A stretch of 64,000 bases of DNA from Paenarthrobacter histidinolovorans (GTDB taxonomy: Bacteria > Actinomycetota > Actinomycetes > Actinomycetales > Micrococcaceae), in contig NZ_BMPM01000009.1 in NCBI RefSeq assembly GCF_014647595.1, positions 62,001-126,000 on the forward strand. The letters are read 5' to 3'. The translations under genes and the position numbers were made by a program. Of the stretch, positions 6,891 through 14,910 are shown piece by piece (positions within the stretch are counted from its first letter, which is position 1; the number at the start of each line of letters is the position of its first letter). The notes below the pieces were generated by a model that ran no database searches, had not been told where the DNA came from, and worked only from the letters and a program-made list of their open reading frames with translations.

Positions 6891-7244
6891 TTGCAGTTTG
6901 CGTGGATAAGCCCCCAGCTTGAACGCTCGTGTGTCACGGGGGCGCGCCTACGTGCTGTCGCCGATGGTCAGGCATCCGCAGCCGAAGATCTTCTCAGCCT
7001 TGTCAGGCATGCCCCCCGGTTGGGGGCCCTCATGACCTTTCAAAGCGTTCAGATCGACGTCGCTGCGGGGAATCTGGCGCTCTCGATCGAGGAGGTTGAA
7101 ATGCATGTACGACCGCTCAGTCCCGACGGCGTTCCGCGGGACGTGCTAAGTCGGGCTTCGCTGTCCGAACACGCTTCATCCAAAGCGCTACTCGTCCAGG
7201 ACTTACATATTCGCGGCCGATCAATCCTCCGGCCAGCGAGCTGA
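6891..7244 (+). CDS. HigB/RelE-like toxin
   Basis: A 117-residue protein with TTG start 6 bases after GAGG. The pattern resembles HigB-type RelE/ParE toxins (ribosome-dependent mRNA interferases): FAWISPQLERSCVTGARLRAVADG at the N-terminus, the middle helix AEDLLSLVRHAPRLGAL, then VRPLSPDG and a C-terminal ALLVQDLHIRGRS strand. It ends 7 bases before the downstream HTH-metallopeptidase gene, the standard toxin-first higBA order. An operator-like dyad overlaps its ribosome site. The assignment is based on length, order and weak motif similarity. Confidence 0.6.
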   Translation: MQFAWISPQLERSCVTGARLRAVADGQASAAEDLLSLVRHAPRLGALMTFQSVQIDVAAGNLALSIEEVEMHVRPLSPDGVPRDVLSRASLSEHASSKALLVQDLHIRGRSILRPAS

Positions 7245-7251
7245 ATCGAGA

Positions 7252-8358
7252 ATGATGACCACCTACACCGCCACAGACCCGCAATTTGACTTCGCACCCC
7301 AGCCTGGACGCTGGCTGCAAAGGGAGCTCGATCATCAAGCAATCAGCCAAGCACAGCTTGCCGCTCGTACCGGTCTAAGTACGAAGCACATCAACCTCGT
7401 GATCAAGGGGACAGCTGCCCTTTCTCCTGAGGTTGCCGTTACCCTCGAACAAATTTTGGGGACGTCTGCCGAAACCTGGCTTCACATGGAGGCCGAACGC
7501 CAGATTCATCAGGCCCGTAAGGACAGGAATAAAGCCCTTTCCAGATTCGTTGAATGGGCTAATTCATTCCCTCGACAATTGTTGATTGACCGTAGGGTTA
7601 TACAAGAGTCTGATGTAGGTCCTGAGCTTGCTGCGAAGCTTCTTGACTTCTTCTCAGTGGCGTCGCCGTCTGCCTATGCAAAGACCTGGCTTGAGCCTCA
7701 GGCGTCTTACAAGAGAAGTCAAATTCATTCCATTGACCCGGACTTGACTGCTCTCTGGTTACGTTTGTCGGAACTGCATGCAGCAGACCTGATAGAAAAT
7801 GCGCCAGCCTATGATGCGGCAAAACTTAAAGTCGCCGCCGAAGTTCTTCCTAAGCTCACCATAAATGAGAATGTTGCGGATGCCTTTACGGAAGCACAAC
7901 AGTTGCTGTTGGCTACAGGTGTTGTTCTCGTATTCGTGTCGGAAATCCCCAATACTCGCATCAGTGGTGTATCGCGTTGGATCAATGGGACTCCAATGAT
8001 CGCTGTAACAAGCCGCTACAAGGCGCTAGATAGCTTGTGGTTCACCATCTTGCACGAGATAGCACACGTGCTTCTGCATCCCAAGAGAAGTACGTTCATT
8101 GATGGTTTTAAGGCAGACGATGATTCTGATGCGCAAGAAACCGCCGCGAACGAGTTCGCGCAGAACCACTTGATCCCAGTAGAGTTCCGGGAACAACTGA
8201 CCAGAGCGACGACTGAGCGCGGGATTCTTTCGCTGGCCAAAACTTTGGGTGTTGCTCCGAGCTTGGTTGCTGGTCAATGGGCTTTCAAAACCGGCACCTG
8301 GGGCGGTCCGATCGCAAAGCTGCGTAAGAAGCTTGATCTAACGGAGCTTCTTGGCTAG
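7252..8358 (+). CDS. HigA-type antitoxin fused to ImmA/IrrE metallopeptidase
   Basis: A 368-residue protein. Residues 18-75 form an XRE helix-turn-helix of the HigA/VapI type (LDHQAISQAQLAARTGLSTK). A linker region of about 130 residues follows, then an ImmA/IrrE-type zinc peptidase: ILHEIAHVLLHP (267-277) has HExxH at 268-272, and ETAANEFAQNHLIP supplies the later glutamate. Start is ATG 7252 or 7255. It is cotranscribed with the HigB-like toxin and likely represses the shared intergenic region. The peptidase could cleave a regulator or its own DNA-binding domain. Codon use is clearly less GC-rich than the chromosome, consistent with transfer. Confidence 0.85.
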   Translation: MMTTYTATDPQFDFAPQPGRWLQRELDHQAISQAQLAARTGLSTKHINLVIKGTAALSPEVAVTLEQILGTSAETWLHMEAERQIHQARKDRNKALSRFVEWANSFPRQLLIDRRVIQESDVGPELAAKLLDFFSVASPSAYAKTWLEPQASYKRSQIHSIDPDLTALWLRLSELHAADLIENAPAYDAAKLKVAAEVLPKLTINENVADAFTEAQQLLLATGVVLVFVSEIPNTRISGVSRWINGTPMIAVTSRYKALDSLWFTILHEIAHVLLHPKRSTFIDGFKADDDSDAQETAANEFAQNHLIPVEFREQLTRATTERGILSLAKTLGVAPSLVAGQWAFKTGTWGGPIAKLRKKLDLTELLG

Positions 8359-8678
8359 CTGGCCTCGATCTCCATTACAGATGCATTCCTAACTTTGCCA
8401 ACGATTCAGCAGCGGCGGTCCGGAATGAGGAAGTGGCTTTACTTTCTGAAATCATTAGTTTTGTAAGCGATGGTCGATGTCGCCGAATCGAACCTGTGGC
8501 AAAGGAGAGAAGTTCTCGTCTTTACTACCCTCACACATGAGTGACAATCGACTTCAAGATTCGCCTTCAGTTATGGAACTTCGCATGGGGGGCCGCCTTT
8601 GATCCTGGGACTAAGCTGAGAATCGCCGGTCGAAACGGTCGGGGTCTAGTGGTAGCACCATCCGTGGAAGGACAATGA
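8359..8678. other. Intergenic region before lacI-type gene
   Basis: About 320 bp that marks the return from the lower-GC accessory block to typical composition. I see no gene, no tRNA and no strong hairpin. Only the AAGGA ribosome site of the next gene (about 8667-8671) is clear. Confidence 0.6.
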
Positions 8679-9674
8679 ATGGCTCGGCCGACAGTTCAGG
8701 ACGTCGCCAGAACGGCGGGGGTGTCCGTGGGGACGGTGTCCCGCGTCTTGAACGGGAGTTCGGCCGTTAGTGCGGCGGCCAAGGAAAAGGTCAACGCCGC
8801 CATCCGGGAGCTTAGCTATCGCCCGCTTGCTTCGGCGAGGGACCTCAGAAGAGACCGGACGATGCGCGTGCTGGCCCTCGCCAAGAACCTGGATTCGCTC
8901 GTGATCAGCGAGGTCTTCCGTGGTGTCGGTGACGCGGCGGCAGACTCGGGCTACGTCAGCCTCATCGCAGCCACCGACGGGGACTTGGATCGTGAACAGC
9001 AACTCGTGGACATGCTGCGCAACGGCTCAGTGGATGGGCTGGTCATCTTCTCGCCCACGATGCCGGACGAGGAAGTCAACGTTGTCGCCGAGCAGCTAAG
9101 CGTCATCCAGGTCTGTGAAATCGTCGACGCTGAGTCAGCGTTCGGGGTGTCCATCGATGACCGCCAGGCGGCCTACGACATCACCAAGCACCTGATCAAC
9201 ACCGGCGCCAAGAATCTGGCCATGCTCGCCCACAGGGGTGCCCGCTCGGGCCGGCTCCGGGAAGAGGGCTTCCGCCAAGCGCTTACTGAGCAAGGCCTGG
9301 AGCCGGACCAGATCCTGTTCGGCGAAGGCAACTTCGGCTTCCACGCCGGCCGTACGCTCGCCAAGAAGCTTCTCAAAGCAAAAGACCGCCCGGACGCCGT
9401 TTTCTGCGGGACCGACGTGGTCGCCGCCGGGTGCGTCCGGGAACTCACCGACGCCGGACTACGAGTTCCCGATGACATCGCCGTGGCAGGCTTCGATGAC
9501 TCGGCCCAAGCTGAAATGTGTGTCCCGGAGCTAACCACGGTGAGGCAACCCGCCTACGAGATGGGCCGCGTGGCCTTCGCTGAACTCCTGGAGCGGATGA
9601 CCGTCGAGGGTTCGCATCGCAAGGGAAGAACCTTCCTCCCGCATGAACTCGTCATCAGGGACTCCACGAAATAA
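8679..9674 (+). CDS. LacI-family transcriptional regulator of the adjacent sugar operon
   Basis: A 331-residue LacI/GalR repressor. The N-terminal HTH reads TVQDVARTAGVSVGTVSRVLNG (residues 4-25), followed by a hinge helix (LSYRPLASARDLR) and a periplasmic-binding-protein-like effector domain ending in DDIAVAGFDDSAQAEMCVPELTTVRQP. ATG 8679 is chosen over the out-of-frame ATG four bases earlier because it leads straight into the HTH. Two perfect 14-bp palindromes of LacI type lie just downstream in front of the ABC transporter genes, so it most likely represses that operon until a sugar ligand binds. Confidence 0.93.
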   Translation: MARPTVQDVARTAGVSVGTVSRVLNGSSAVSAAAKEKVNAAIRELSYRPLASARDLRRDRTMRVLALAKNLDSLVISEVFRGVGDAAADSGYVSLIAATDGDLDREQQLVDMLRNGSVDGLVIFSPTMPDEEVNVVAEQLSVIQVCEIVDAESAFGVSIDDRQAAYDITKHLINTGAKNLAMLAHRGARSGRLREEGFRQALTEQGLEPDQILFGEGNFGFHAGRTLAKKLLKAKDRPDAVFCGTDVVAAGCVRELTDAGLRVPDDIAVAGFDDSAQAEMCVPELTTVRQPAYEMGRVAFAELLERMTVEGSHRKGRTFLPHELVIRDSTK

Positions 9675-9680
9675 AGAGGG

Positions 9681-9710
9681 TTGACAGCCCTCAGTGGTCC
9701 CTGTCACACT
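9681..9710 (+). promoter_or_regulatory. Candidate promoter of the sugar operon
   Basis: A perfect -35 hexamer TTGACA (9681-9686) and a weak -10 CACACT (9705-9710) are separated by 18 bp, immediately upstream of the first LacI operator. A repressor on that operator would block initiation. Confidence 0.5.
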
Positions 9711-9714
9711 ACTT

Positions 9715-9728
9715 TGGAATCGATTCCA
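9715..9728. promoter_or_regulatory. LacI-type operator O1
   Basis: TGGAATCGATTCCA is a perfect 14-bp palindrome with the central CG typical of LacI/GalR operators. An identical copy lies 45 bp downstream. Confidence 0.85.
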
Positions 9729-9747
9729 CGGCCGCAAGGCCGTTTTT
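9728..9747 (+). terminator. Short intrinsic-terminator-like hairpin between the two operators
   Basis: ACGGCC, loop GCAA, GGCCGT, then a run of five T (9743-9747). It starts at the last base of O1. It can end the lacI message, but it also lies in the leader of the downstream operon. Confidence 0.6.
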
Positions 9748-9759
9748 CCAGACAACATT

Positions 9760-9773
9760 TGGAATCGATTCCA
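9760..9773. promoter_or_regulatory. LacI-type operator O2
   Basis: Second exact copy of TGGAATCGATTCCA, 45 bp (about four helical turns) from O1, suggesting cooperative or looped repressor binding. Confidence 0.85.
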
Positions 9774-9874
9774 CAGATCAAAAGAACCACCGGCAACGAA
9801 GCCACCCTCAGCACGCGGGACAGCCAAAACGCGCACTGAACGCCACCCGCCCACAGACCCCAAAGGAGCCACTT

Positions 9875-11182
9875 GTGGACTTGAACCGACCTGCTCTCCC
9901 GCTCCAGAACAAAGCCAGAAACCGCAAAGCCCTAGCCGCGACCGCAGTAGCAGCAGCCCTCCTCCTCAGCGCCTGCGGCGGGGGAGCAGCACCCCAAGGT
10001 GCGGAAAAAGCGGCAGCTGCCGATCCGGCGTCGGGCGCTAATGCCAGCGGTGCCGTGAACATCTGCGGCGTCAAGGACGCGAGCGGCATCTACAAGGGCA
10101 CGGCTGAGGCGTTCACCAAGGCGAACGGCAAGGTCACGGCCAAGTACACGGAGATCGGCGCCACCACGGATGAAGCCCGCACGCAGATCGTGCAGCGGCT
10201 TGAGGGCAAGTCCACGGAGTGCGACCTCTTCGTCACGGACGTCATCTGGACCTCCGAGTTCGCCTCCCAGGGCTGGCTGCTGGACCAGACCAAGCTGGTG
10301 GAAGCCAACAAGGACCGGCTCATTCCCTCCACTGTGGAAACCACCAAGTACCAGGACAAGTACTGGGGTTCGCCGTTCTTCACCAACGCCGGTTTGATCT
10401 ACTACCAGAAGGACAAGGTAGCCAAGCCCGAGTCCTGGCAACAGCTCTACGCGGAAGCCGCCAAGGCTCCCGGCAACGGCTACGTCTACCAAGGCAAGCA
10501 GTACGAGGGCCTCACCGTGAACTTCCTCGAAATGCTCTACAGCGCAGGCGGCGAGGTGCTCAACGACCAGGGCGACGTCAAAATCGACTCCAAGGAAACC
10601 CGCGACGTCCTCAACTTCATGAGCGACGGCCTCAAAAACGGCTCAGCGGACCGCGCTGTCCTCACCTACAACGAAGACCCGGCCCGCCTCGCCTACGAGT
10701 CCGGCGACTTCGGATACCAGCGCAACTGGCCGCACGTGTACCGGTTGTTGAACGCGACACCGCTGGCGTCCAGCTTCGCGGTCGCGCCGCTGCCCGCATG
10801 GGAAGGGGGCAAGGCCTCCGGCGTGCTGGGCGGCTGGAACCTGGCGATCTCGGCCCACTCCACCAACCAGGCCGGGGCTGTCGCGTTCATCGACTTCGCC
10901 ACCACCCCGGACTGGCAGAAGCACGTGGCCATGGACTACTCACAGGCCCCGGTCAACGAAGCTGCCTACTCTGACGCCGCGGTGCTCCAGAAGATGCCGT
11001 TCGCCGCGGAACTCCTCGCCTCGGTGAAGGGTGCCAAGCCGCGCCCGATCTCCCCGGTCTACCCGCAGATCAGCCAGGCGATCTACAAGAACGTCTACGC
11101 CGTCCTCTCCGGCACCGCCTCCACCGAGGAAGCCGTGAAGAAGATGGCTGACGAAATCACCACCGCCAAGGCGAGCTTCTAG
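9875..11182 (+). CDS. Sugar ABC transporter substrate-binding lipoprotein
   Basis: A 435-residue family-1 extracellular solute-binding protein. GTG 9875 has AAAGGAG at the right distance. The signal peptide ends in the lipobox LLLSAC (about residues 27-32), so it is anchored outside the membrane. The remainder has the usual binding-protein signature (VTDVIWTSEFASQGWLLD; GGWNLAISAHS). It delivers a sugar or glycoside to the permeases encoded just downstream (2 bp gap). The neighbouring ThuA and Gfo/Idh/MocA enzymes suggest a disaccharide such as trehalose or an oxidised glycoside; the substrate is not readable from sequence. Confidence 0.93.
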   Translation: MDLNRPALPLQNKARNRKALAATAVAAALLLSACGGGAAPQGAEKAAAADPASGANASGAVNICGVKDASGIYKGTAEAFTKANGKVTAKYTEIGATTDEARTQIVQRLEGKSTECDLFVTDVIWTSEFASQGWLLDQTKLVEANKDRLIPSTVETTKYQDKYWGSPFFTNAGLIYYQKDKVAKPESWQQLYAEAAKAPGNGYVYQGKQYEGLTVNFLEMLYSAGGEVLNDQGDVKIDSKETRDVLNFMSDGLKNGSADRAVLTYNEDPARLAYESGDFGYQRNWPHVYRLLNATPLASSFAVAPLPAWEGGKASGVLGGWNLAISAHSTNQAGAVAFIDFATTPDWQKHVAMDYSQAPVNEAAYSDAAVLQKMPFAAELLASVKGAKPRPISPVYPQISQAIYKNVYAVLSGTASTEEAVKKMADEITTAKASF

Positions 11183-11184
11183 TC

Positions 11185-12120
11185 ATGGCCCTCAAAACAC
11201 TCCACCCCGGAGGCAAGACGCAAAGCGGCCGCGACCGCGCCGAACGCAAGCTCGCGTTCCGCATGACCGCGCCGTCGCTGGTCATCATGGCGCTGGTTGC
11301 GGCGGTCCCCATCGGCTACGCGATCTGGCTCTCGCTGAACCAGTACAGCGTCCGCACCGCCGGCCTGTCCCGCTTCGTCGGACTGGAAAACTACATCAAC
11401 GCCCTCGCAAGCCAAGAGTGGTGGGCTGCATTCGGCCAGACGTTCCTTTTCGCGGGCCTCTCGGTCAGCCTGGAACTCATCCTCGGCACGGCCATGGCTT
11501 TGCTGCTCAACCTCGCGTTCAAGGGCCGCGCGGTCCTGCGCACCGTGGTTCTGCTGCCGTACGCGATCATCACCGTTGTCAGCGCCATCACCTGGCAAAC
11601 GATGTTCCAGCCCCACATGGGCCTGGTCACCAACGTCCTCTCCACACTCGGCTTGCCGGGCGGCGACGTCGTCTGGCTCGGTGAGCACGGCTACGCGATG
11701 GCCGTGATCGTCATGGCCGACGTCTGGAAGACCACCCCGTTCGCCGCGCTCATCATCCTGGCCGGCCTGCAGGTCATCTCCGCCGAAACGTACGAGGCCG
11801 CAGAACTCGACGGCGCCAGCAAATGGCAGACCTTCGTGAACATCACCCTGCCGCTCCTGCGTCCGGCAATCGTCCTCGCCGCGATTTTCCGCACCATGGA
11901 TGCCCTCCGCGTCTTCGACCTCCCGTTCGTGCTCACCCGCGGCGCCAACGGCACCGAATCCATGTCCATGCTCGCCTACACGCAACTGCGCGAAAACCGG
12001 CTGGTAGGCGAGGGCTCGGCGCTGTCCATCCTGACCTTCCTCACTGTCATGGTGGTCTCGGTCATCTACGTCCGCTTCGCCGGCGGCAACATCCGCGACG
12101 TCGCGAAGGAGGAACAATGA
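11185..12120 (+). CDS. Sugar ABC transporter permease (MalF-type)
   Basis: A 311-residue inner-membrane permease with about six transmembrane segments. The conserved cytoplasmic EAA loop is visible as TYEAAELDGASKWQTFVNI (about residues 198-216), which docks the ATPase. It begins two bases after the binding-protein stop and its stop overlaps the next permease by ATGA, so the three genes are one transport unit. Pairs with the MalG-type partner. Confidence 0.94.
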   Translation: MALKTLHPGGKTQSGRDRAERKLAFRMTAPSLVIMALVAAVPIGYAIWLSLNQYSVRTAGLSRFVGLENYINALASQEWWAAFGQTFLFAGLSVSLELILGTAMALLLNLAFKGRAVLRTVVLLPYAIITVVSAITWQTMFQPHMGLVTNVLSTLGLPGGDVVWLGEHGYAMAVIVMADVWKTTPFAALIILAGLQVISAETYEAAELDGASKWQTFVNITLPLLRPAIVLAAIFRTMDALRVFDLPFVLTRGANGTESMSMLAYTQLRENRLVGEGSALSILTFLTVMVVSVIYVRFAGGNIRDVAKEEQ

Positions 12121-13016
12121 GCACACTGATTGCAGAACGCCCGACGCCGGAACTCGCCACCGCCCGCAAGGCGCCGAAGCGTCGCTTGCGTGGGGAATCG
12201 AAACTGCACCCCTTGGTGTGGGTGTTCGTGGTGGCCGTCATGGCTTTCTCGCTCATCCCGTTCTACTGGCTGGTGAACACCTCCCTTAAGAAGGGAGCGA
12301 GCCTGTCCCAAGGCGAGCTCTTCCCGAGCCAGCCGACCCTTGAGAACTATCTGGTGGTCTTCCAGAACCCCGAGTTCCTCCTGGCCTTGCGCAACTCGGT
12401 GATTATCGCCTTCGTGACCACAACCGTGGCGCTGGTGTTCGCGTCCTTCGCTGCCTATGCGCTGGCCCGGCTGAAGATGCGCCGCAAGGCGATGATCCTG
12501 ACGCTGATCCTCTCGGTGACCACGTTCCCGGCCATCGCCATCGCGGCCCCGATGTTCTCCATCTGGCGCGAGATCGGCCTGTATGACACCTTGCTGGGCC
12601 TCATCATCCCGAAGCTGACGTTCGCGTTGCCGCTGGCGATCTACACCCTGACGTCGTTCTTCAAGGAGATTCCGCGTGAGCTGGAGGAATCCGCGTACAT
12701 GGACGGCGCCACACCGTTCGTCGCCTTCCGCAAGGTGATCCTCCCGCTGGCGGTCCCCGGCTTGGCGACGACGGCCATCCTGGTGTTCATCTCGGTCTGG
12801 AACGAATTCCTCCTGGCCGTCACGCTGACCACCTCGCCCGAAGCCCGCCCCGTGCCGGTGGCGATTGCGTTCTTCAGCGGAACCAGCGAGTTCGACCAAC
12901 CCCTCGGCACCATCAGCGCCGCATCAGTGATCATCACCGTCCCGCTCGTGATCCTGGTGCTCGTGTGCCAGAAGCGCATTGTTTCCGGCATGACCGCCGG
13001 TGCCGTCAAGGGCTAA
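12117..13016 (+). CDS. Sugar ABC transporter permease (MalG-type)
   Basis: A 299-residue permease. ATG 12117 overlaps the previous stop (ATGA) and is preceded by GGAGG; longer in-frame starts lie inside the upstream gene. The EAA motif is ELEESAYMDGATPFVAFRK (about residues 185-203), followed by VWNEFLLA typical of MalG proteins. No ATPase gene is found in the operon, so a shared MsiK-type ATPase encoded elsewhere is expected, as in many actinobacterial sugar importers. Confidence 0.94.
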   Translation: MSTLIAERPTPELATARKAPKRRLRGESKLHPLVWVFVVAVMAFSLIPFYWLVNTSLKKGASLSQGELFPSQPTLENYLVVFQNPEFLLALRNSVIIAFVTTTVALVFASFAAYALARLKMRRKAMILTLILSVTTFPAIAIAAPMFSIWREIGLYDTLLGLIIPKLTFALPLAIYTLTSFFKEIPRELEESAYMDGATPFVAFRKVILPLAVPGLATTAILVFISVWNEFLLAVTLTTSPEARPVPVAIAFFSGTSEFDQPLGTISAASVIITVPLVILVLVCQKRIVSGMTAGAVKG

Positions 13017-13054
13017 CCCTAAACCCCAGTAACCCCAGAAAGAACAGGAACAAC

Positions 13055-14158
13055 GTGAGCATTCAGCAGCAGGCCCCGTCCGCAAGCCTCAAGGTGGGAG
13101 TTGTGGGCATCGGTTGGGCCGGCCAGCAGCACCTCAAGGCGTACAGCAACATTCCCGGCGTCGAGATTGTGGCCGTCGCAGGCATGGAAGCAGACCTCCT
13201 AGCCCAGCTGAAAGAGGAGTACAGCATTCCCCACGCCTTCGCCCGCTGGGAGGACATGATCGAGCTTGAAGGCCTCGACGCCGTCAGCGTCGCCGTGCCG
13301 ACGTTCCTGCACGCACCGATCGCGATTGCTTCGCTCGAACGGGGACTGCATGTGCTGAGCGAAAAGCCGTTGGCGCGCAACGCCGTCGAGGGTCAACAGA
13401 TGGTGGACGCAGCCCGCAAGGCCGGCAGGGTCCTGGACGTCGCGTTCAACCACCGCCGCCGCGGCGACATCCAGGCGCTCAAGGAAGTGATCGACGCCGG
13501 TACGCTGGGTCGCCCATACTACGCCAAGGCATCCTGGCTCCGACGCCAAGGCATTCCGATGCTGGGCAGCTGGTTCACCAACCCGGAACTCGCCGGAGGT
13601 GGACCGCTTGCGGACATCGGCGTGCACGTCCTGGACTACTCGCTGCACCTGTTGGGCGAACCCAAGGTGCTGGCCGTCTCGGCGTCCACCCACTCCGAAC
13701 TCGGTCCGCGCGGCCTCGGCGGCAACGCCCGGTACACTGCGTCGAACTCCAGCCACAAGTTTGAAGTGGAAGACTTCGCCTCCGCGTTCATCCGGCTCGA
13801 AGGCGGCGGAACCCTGATCCTGGAAGCCGGATGGGCCACCTACCGCGACGAGCGGGACCTGATGGACTTCACGGTTTACGGGACCGACGGCGGAGCGGAC
13901 TTGCGCTCGGTCGGCGCCTCCGAGAACCCGGTTGCTGACGTCCGCGTCTTCACCGAGAAGGACGGCGAGAACGCCGACTTCGAAGTGGTGGCCGAACCCG
14001 GGCGAGCCCACCAGACCGTCGTCGACGATTTCATTGCTGCCGTCCGCGGCGGTGAGACCGTGTGGGGAAGCCACGACGGGTCACTAGCCCTCAGCCGTGC
14101 CCTGGTGCTCGATGCCTGCTACAAGTCCGCCCTTGAACAACGTGAAGTGGTGCTCTGA
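13055..14158 (+). CDS. Gfo/Idh/MocA-family oxidoreductase
   Basis: A 367-residue NAD(P)-dependent sugar dehydrogenase. GTG 13055 is the first start after the transporter gene. The Rossmann motif GVVGIGWAGQQHL (about residues 14-26) and the EKPLA motif (VLSEKPLARN, about 102-111) with its catalytic lysine are intact; the C-terminal half has the usual beta-sheet domain. It likely oxidises or reduces the imported sugar, possibly at C3 as in ThuB-type trehalose catabolism, given the following ThuA gene. Confidence 0.93.
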   Translation: MSIQQQAPSASLKVGVVGIGWAGQQHLKAYSNIPGVEIVAVAGMEADLLAQLKEEYSIPHAFARWEDMIELEGLDAVSVAVPTFLHAPIAIASLERGLHVLSEKPLARNAVEGQQMVDAARKAGRVLDVAFNHRRRGDIQALKEVIDAGTLGRPYYAKASWLRRQGIPMLGSWFTNPELAGGGPLADIGVHVLDYSLHLLGEPKVLAVSASTHSELGPRGLGGNARYTASNSSHKFEVEDFASAFIRLEGGGTLILEAGWATYRDERDLMDFTVYGTDGGADLRSVGASENPVADVRVFTEKDGENADFEVVAEPGRAHQTVVDDFIAAVRGGETVWGSHDGSLALSRALVLDACYKSALEQREVVL

Positions 14159-14159
14159 A

Positions 14160-14906
14160 ATGTCTGATTCGAAATTGAAGATTGTCGTATGGAACGAGGC
14201 CGTGCACGAGGCCCGCAATGAGCCCGCCACGATCGGTGAGATGTACCCCGAAGGGATCCACGGCGCCATTGCCGCAGGGCTCCGCGGCTTCTACCCGGAC
14301 TCCGAAATCTCGACGGCGACACTCGCCGATCCGGAACACGGACTTTCCGAAGAGGTGCTGGAACAGACCGACGTGCTGCTGTGGTGGGGGCACATTGCGC
14401 ATGGCGAAGTCGCTGACGAGGTCGTGGAGCGCGTGCAGCGCCACGTGCTCGGCGGCATGGGCCTGGTGGTGCTGCACTCGGGGCACTTCGCCAAGATCTT
14501 CACCCGATTGCTGGGGACCACTTGCTCGCTGAAGTGGCGCAACGAGGGCGAACGCGAACTGGTCTGGACGGTCAAGCCGTCGCACCCGATCGCAGCCGGC
14601 GTTGAGAGTCCCATCGTGATTCCGCAGCAGGAAATGTACGGCGAACTGTTCGACATTCCGGAACCCGACGACCTGATCTTCATCAGCTCATTTACCGGGG
14701 GAGAGGTGTTCCGTTCAGGCGTGACGTTCTCGCGCGGCAAGGGCCGGATCTTCTACTTCAGCCCGGGCGACCAGGAATACCCGGTGTACCACCAGCCGCA
14801 GATCCAGAAAGTCATCGCCAACGGCGTCGGCTGGGTTGCCCAGCCCGGAGTCTTCCGAGAGTCACCCGAGGTTTCCAACCCTTCGCGGGGCTGGTTCGAG
14901 GCCTAA
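14160..14906 (+). CDS. ThuA-like trehalose-utilisation protein
   Basis: A 248-residue ThuA-domain protein (class I glutamine amidotransferase-like fold). Signatures are IVVWNEAVHEARNE at the N-terminus, DVLLWWGHIAHGEV, MGLVVLHSGHFAK and the C-terminal GRIFYFSPGDQEYPVYH. In rhizobia ThuA acts with the dehydrogenase ThuB on keto-derivatives of trehalose and related disaccharides. It begins one base after the stop of the upstream oxidoreductase and is followed by a second one, so the three enzymes act on one substrate. Confidence 0.9.
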   Translation: MSDSKLKIVVWNEAVHEARNEPATIGEMYPEGIHGAIAAGLRGFYPDSEISTATLADPEHGLSEEVLEQTDVLLWWGHIAHGEVADEVVERVQRHVLGGMGLVVLHSGHFAKIFTRLLGTTCSLKWRNEGERELVWTVKPSHPIAAGVESPIVIPQQEMYGELFDIPEPDDLIFISSFTGGEVFRSGVTFSRGKGRIFYFSPGDQEYPVYHQPQIQKVIANGVGWVAQPGVFRESPEVSNPSRGWFEA

Positions 14907-14910
14907 GAAG

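Noticed and set aside
11179..12126. 315-residue minus-strand frame, and a similar one at 12066-12899
   Set aside because: Antisense of the sugar permeases; composition is charged low-complexity typical of high-GC shadows.
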